DNA of 64,000 nt from Sphingobacterium composti (GTDB taxonomy: Bacteria; Bacteroidota; Bacteroidia; Sphingobacteriales; Sphingobacteriaceae). The notes beneath the pieces were generated by a model, which had not been told where the DNA came from, searched no databases, and saw only the letters and a list, made by a program, of their open reading frames with translations. Positions 61,542-64,000 of the stretch are shown one piece after another. Position 1 is the stretch's first letter. Each line of letters begins with the position of its first letter. Both the position numbers and the translations under genes were made by a program. The DNA lies in contig NZ_WUQZ01000010.1 in the NCBI RefSeq assembly GCF_009829075.1, positions 1-64,000 of the forward strand, in the 5' to 3' direction.

Positions 61542-62153
61542 ATGGTAGTTATAAGAAATAACAATCTTACATTTCGAGCACTTTTAGCTTTTTGGAAAAA
61601 GCATAGTACTATTGAAATGCATCACATAAATTGGATAAAGGAAAATATAGAAATAATAAAACCACTTTCTAAGGGAGATATTATCTACTTACAGGGTCAA
61701 AAGCAAAAATATGTCTATTTCGTATCCCATGGCGCAATTGCAAGAATTATATATGATTCGAATTACAGAATACATATACTAAGTATAGCACTGCCTGAAA
61801 TGGCTTTAATGAGTACTGTACATTTATTTAGTTCCACTCCTTCCGTAGGTAATATCATTGCACTACATGCAAATACTAGAATTATTAAAATTCCATATAA
61901 AGCACTAAAACATGTACAGCAGGATATTCCAGAAGTCAATACATTAGTCAGCATACTGAATAACAAAAAGAAAAAACAACTGGCTCAACTACGTATTTTG
62001 AGTAGCATCAGCAGCACAATCGACAGATACTTATATTTTGCTGAAAACATGAAAAATCTAAAAGCTTCATTAACCCATAAAGAAGCGGCACAGCTATTAG
62101 GAATATCAATAAACTCAATTTACCGGGCATTAATTAAATGGAGAAATAGATAA
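61542..62153 (+). CDS. Crp/Fnr-family transcriptional regulator
   Basis: The 203-residue regulator has a cyclic-nucleotide-binding-like beta-barrel (about 30-125: IKPLSKGDIIYLQGQKQKYV, YFVSHGAIARIIYD), a dimerisation helix (about 130-155) and a C-terminal Crp-type helix-turn-helix (SLTHKEAAQLLGISINSIYR). The cAMP-contact residues of E. coli CRP are not evident, as in most Bacteroidota members, so the ligand is unknown. It precedes the MauE-like gene by about 100 bases on the same strand and may control the redox-peptide-SusD group. Confidence 0.85.
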   Translation: MVVIRNNNLTFRALLAFWKKHSTIEMHHINWIKENIEIIKPLSKGDIIYLQGQKQKYVYFVSHGAIARIIYDSNYRIHILSIALPEMALMSTVHLFSSTPSVGNIIALHANTRIIKIPYKALKHVQQDIPEVNTLVSILNNKKKKQLAQLRILSSISSTIDRYLYFAENMKNLKASLTHKEAAQLLGISINSIYRALIKWRNR

Positions 62154-62254
62154 AGTACTCTAAATTAATCCCATTAGTGAGTAGTTTTTTCATATGATAC
62201 AGTTTCGAAATTTGAATTATAGGTCCTATCTCCTATTTTATAAAATTAGAAACT

Positions 62255-62692
62255 ATGAAAAAACAGACATATATACTTGTAGCTATTACGTTTCTTTTAC
62301 TAATACTATGGGTTCCAGTTAGTTTAAACAAGATTGCTGATTTTGAAACTTTCAAGAACAATATTTATAATCAGCCATTTAACAAATACGTAGCTAAATT
62401 TATTATTTACAGTATTCCATTATTAGAAATTACTACAGTAATATTTATTGTCGTTCCAAAATATAGGTTGTGGGGATTCATATTATCGACTTTATTAATG
62501 AGCGTGTTTACATTATATATTGCTGCAGCGCTGCTAAATGTTTGGGATAAATTACCATGTGGCTGTGGCCTTATAATTTCTGGAATGAACTGGGATGAAC
62601 ATCTATTATTCAACTCAATCTTTTTAATCCTGAGTGTGACAGCTTGGTATATACAGTTCTCACTTCAAAAAACATCTTCAATTAAATTATAA
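62255..62692 (+). CDS. MauE/DoxX-like membrane protein
   Basis: The 145-residue protein has four predicted membrane helices (about 6-24, 48-67, 74-97 and 114-137). A cysteine pair LPCGCGLIISGMNWDEHLLF lies between helices 3 and 4, the layout of MauE/DoxX redox-associated proteins in Bacteroidota, which pass electrons to periplasmic thioredoxin-like partners. It is followed by a DUF6520-like peptide gene and then a convergent SusD gene. A redox role comes from family knowledge. The partner is not in the window. Confidence 0.78.
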   Translation: MKKQTYILVAITFLLLILWVPVSLNKIADFETFKNNIYNQPFNKYVAKFIIYSIPLLEITTVIFIVVPKYRLWGFILSTLLMSVFTLYIAAALLNVWDKLPCGCGLIISGMNWDEHLLFNSIFLILSVTAWYIQFSLQKTSSIKL

Positions 62693-62903
62693 AATATCAT
62701 CAATGAAAATAAAACTTCGGAATCTAGATTCTAGGTTAATTTAGGTAAAGGGCATCGCCAGCCAAATGGTTTTCAGAATATCCAAATGTGAACTTTCAGG
62801 CATCGAACAAAAAATGAGAGTTGTTGGATAACAAAAATGGACTATCCTATTAGATAGCCCAAATAAGCAAATAAAATTTTACTAACAATGTAAATCAAAC
62901 ACT

Positions 62904-63221
62904 ATGAAAAACATTAAAAACTATGCAATGGCTTTGGTAGCCTTAGTCATTGCTGCTACAAGTCTGACGCTTATGTCATTTGTTAAAAAGGAACAATCTT
63001 CGAACTGGTATCCTGTGAATACTTCTGGTATCATTTCATCAACTCCACTATCTTCCCCGCCAAGTAATAGCCCTGATGATCCATGTAGTACTGCTAAAAA
63101 CACCGATATGTGCGCGATAGAAATTGAATTGAACCCAGCAAATCCCTTCCCAACATCTGTTACTCAAGCTCAAACCGATCATAATGTAACCGATGAAGCA
63201 TATAGCCGATTAGTTGAGTAA
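62904..63221 (+). CDS. DUF6520-like small exported protein
   Basis: The 105-residue product has a hydrophobic N-terminal segment (NYAMALVALVIAATSLTLMS) and a Ser/Pro-rich mature part with two cysteines (DDPCSTAKNTDMCAIEIELN). This short exported pattern beside MauE-like genes matches DUF6520 proteins, often found in Sphingobacteriaceae near SusC/SusD genes. The function is unknown, and the cysteine pair could be a target of the neighbouring redox protein. It ends at a bidirectional terminator. Confidence 0.65.
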   Translation: MKNIKNYAMALVALVIAATSLTLMSFVKKEQSSNWYPVNTSGIISSTPLSSPPSNSPDDPCSTAKNTDMCAIEIELNPANPFPTSVTQAQTDHNVTDEAYSRLVE

Positions 63222-63231
63222 AAATTAAAAG

Positions 63232-63257
63232 AGAGCTCCAATAAAATTTGGAGCTCT
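63232..63257. terminator. Bidirectional terminator
   Basis: AGAGCTCCAA pairs with TTGGAGCTCT (10 bp, 6-base loop). It separates the convergent DUF6520-like and SusD genes. Confidence 0.75.
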
Positions 63258-63265
63258 TCCTTTAA

Positions 63266-64000
63266 TTATCTTATATTTTGTTGCACTCCAGAAAATTTAA
63301 TGACATATTCAGGAATTGGCATAGTATACCTATTATCAAATGGAGGAAGTGTATAAATTTGATTATCTAATTTCCTTGTTAATATCATTTTTGCACCAGA
63401 GGTGTTATTAAATCTTTTCAAGTCTTCCCATCTATTTGATCGCAAGACCATTTCTTTACGCTTTTCTTTCAATATCAATTCTATCAATTGATCTTTAGAA
63501 ACTTCATATTGAGGAACATAACTTAATTTATTTATTCGTTTAATTTTCAGATTATTATACAATGATAATGCTACATCTAATTTATCAATTCTTGCGGCTG
63601 CTTCCATTCCAATTACATAAACTTCATTAAGTGATATTCCAGAGAACATAAACAAATTACCTACATAACTACCTTTGAAAGTCTTATTTCCGAGTCCATT
63701 ATCTCTAAAAAACATTCCCAATCTAAGATCATCATTAGAGTATGTTACTAATAAATTTGTATCAATACATAATCTACTTTGAGCTAATGCTGAGATAGAT
63801 GGTTGCCATGAATTAAATAGAATTTCTTTATTATTTAAACCATATGCAGGAAATGGATAAGATCTAGATGCATCTAATTCATTATAATCAATTAATTCAG
63901 CATTCATTTTTAAGCAAAGATCTGCATTATGAAAAGCTTTCTCATAATCTTGAAAATACAAATATACTCTTGCCAAAAGTGCCAATACACTTTGTTTTGA
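63266..64000 (-). CDS. SusD/RagB-family protein, 3' part (runs off the window)
   Basis: The last about 245 codons of a SusD-family gene. The frame stays open to the window edge and reads SKQSVLALLARVYLYFQDYE at its start, the conserved helix found in the middle of these lipoproteins. It continues with NKEILFNSWQPSISALAQSR, VYVIGMEAAARIDKLDVALS, the signature LILKEKRKEMVLRSNRWEDL and the ending TMPIPEYVIKFS. The signal peptide and N-terminal half, and presumably a susC partner, lie beyond base 64000. Confidence 0.92.
   Translation of the reverse strand, partial: SKQSVLALLARVYLYFQDYEKAFHNADLCLKMNAELIDYNELDASRSYPFPAYGLNNKEILFNSWQPSISALAQSRLCIDTNLLVTYSNDDLRLGMFFRDNGLGNKTFKGSYVGNLFMFSGISLNEVYVIGMEAAARIDKLDVALSLYNNLKIKRINKLSYVPQYEVSKDQLIELILKEKRKEMVLRSNRWEDLKRFNNTSGAKMILTRKLDNQIYTLPPFDNRYTMPIPEYVIKFSGVQQNIR

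Overview
The window is AT-rich DNA from a Bacteroidota bacterium, most likely a member of the Sphingobacteriaceae such as Sphingobacterium. The pointers are two complete SusC/SusD pairs and part of a third, a FecI/FecR pair driving an STN-type TonB receptor, a membrane-bound Y_Y_Y/LuxR regulator, DUF4843 and PKD-like lipoproteins, a GH3 auxin-family protein, a DUF6520-like peptide, and TAnnTTTG-type promoter boxes. The genus is inferred from gene content, not from a search. Region 1 (about 240-14165) is an integrative mobilizable element in a tRNA-Met(CAU) gene. An 18-bp direct repeat (270-287 and 14148-14165) bounds it, and each end carries a doublet of AGGGGGC boxes spaced 12 bp. From left to right it holds a KAP ATPase and a single-chain restriction-methylation enzyme (minus strand), an OGG-like protein and a PD-(D/E)XK nuclease-like protein (plus strand), a strongly structured RNA-like leader followed by a cysteine-rich protein, a lipoprotein, then relaxase, MobC, Toprim primase and a tyrosine integrase. 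The integrase is interrupted by one in-frame TAG. A 117-residue coiled-coil/membrane ORF is nested out of frame inside the relaxase tail. Region 2 (14166-19650) is a scrapyard of mobile DNA: two copies of a ~120-bp repeat with a 22-bp palindrome around a decayed operon, small secreted proteins, a NADAR gene cut off where it meets a second partial copy of the structured leader, and a third copy of the element-end signature. Region 3 (19662-29197) is ordinary chromosome: a DJ-1/PfpI plus OsmC pair, a threonine aldolase-like enzyme, a secreted glutaminase-family protein, a nucleotidyltransferase-phosphoesterase pair and a hybrid membrane regulator. Region 4 (26339-36217) is a compact polysaccharide-utilisation locus. 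The regulator diverges from SusC, SusD and a two-module enzyme (clan GH-A barrel plus GH16 of laminarinase type), so beta-1,3-glucan is the likely substrate. Region 5 (36218-45021) holds a four-gene lipoprotein operon (beta-propellers, FN3-like domains, leucine-rich repeats) flanked by gene-poor DNA with four copies of a dispersed intergenic repeat, a small broken ORF and a frameshifted alpha/beta hydrolase. Region 6 (45084-56705) repeats the DJ-1/OsmC pair and continues with ECF sigma factor, FecR, STN-SusC, SusD, DUF4843, PKD-like lipoprotein and TlpA thioredoxin, a regulated outer-membrane uptake system with a redox partner. Region 7 (56837-64000) has a zinc metalloprotease-like protein, a GH3-family enzyme, a divergent LytTR-like membrane regulator, a Crp/Fnr regulator, a MauE-like membrane protein, a DUF6520-like peptide, and the 3' part of another SusD gene running off the window.
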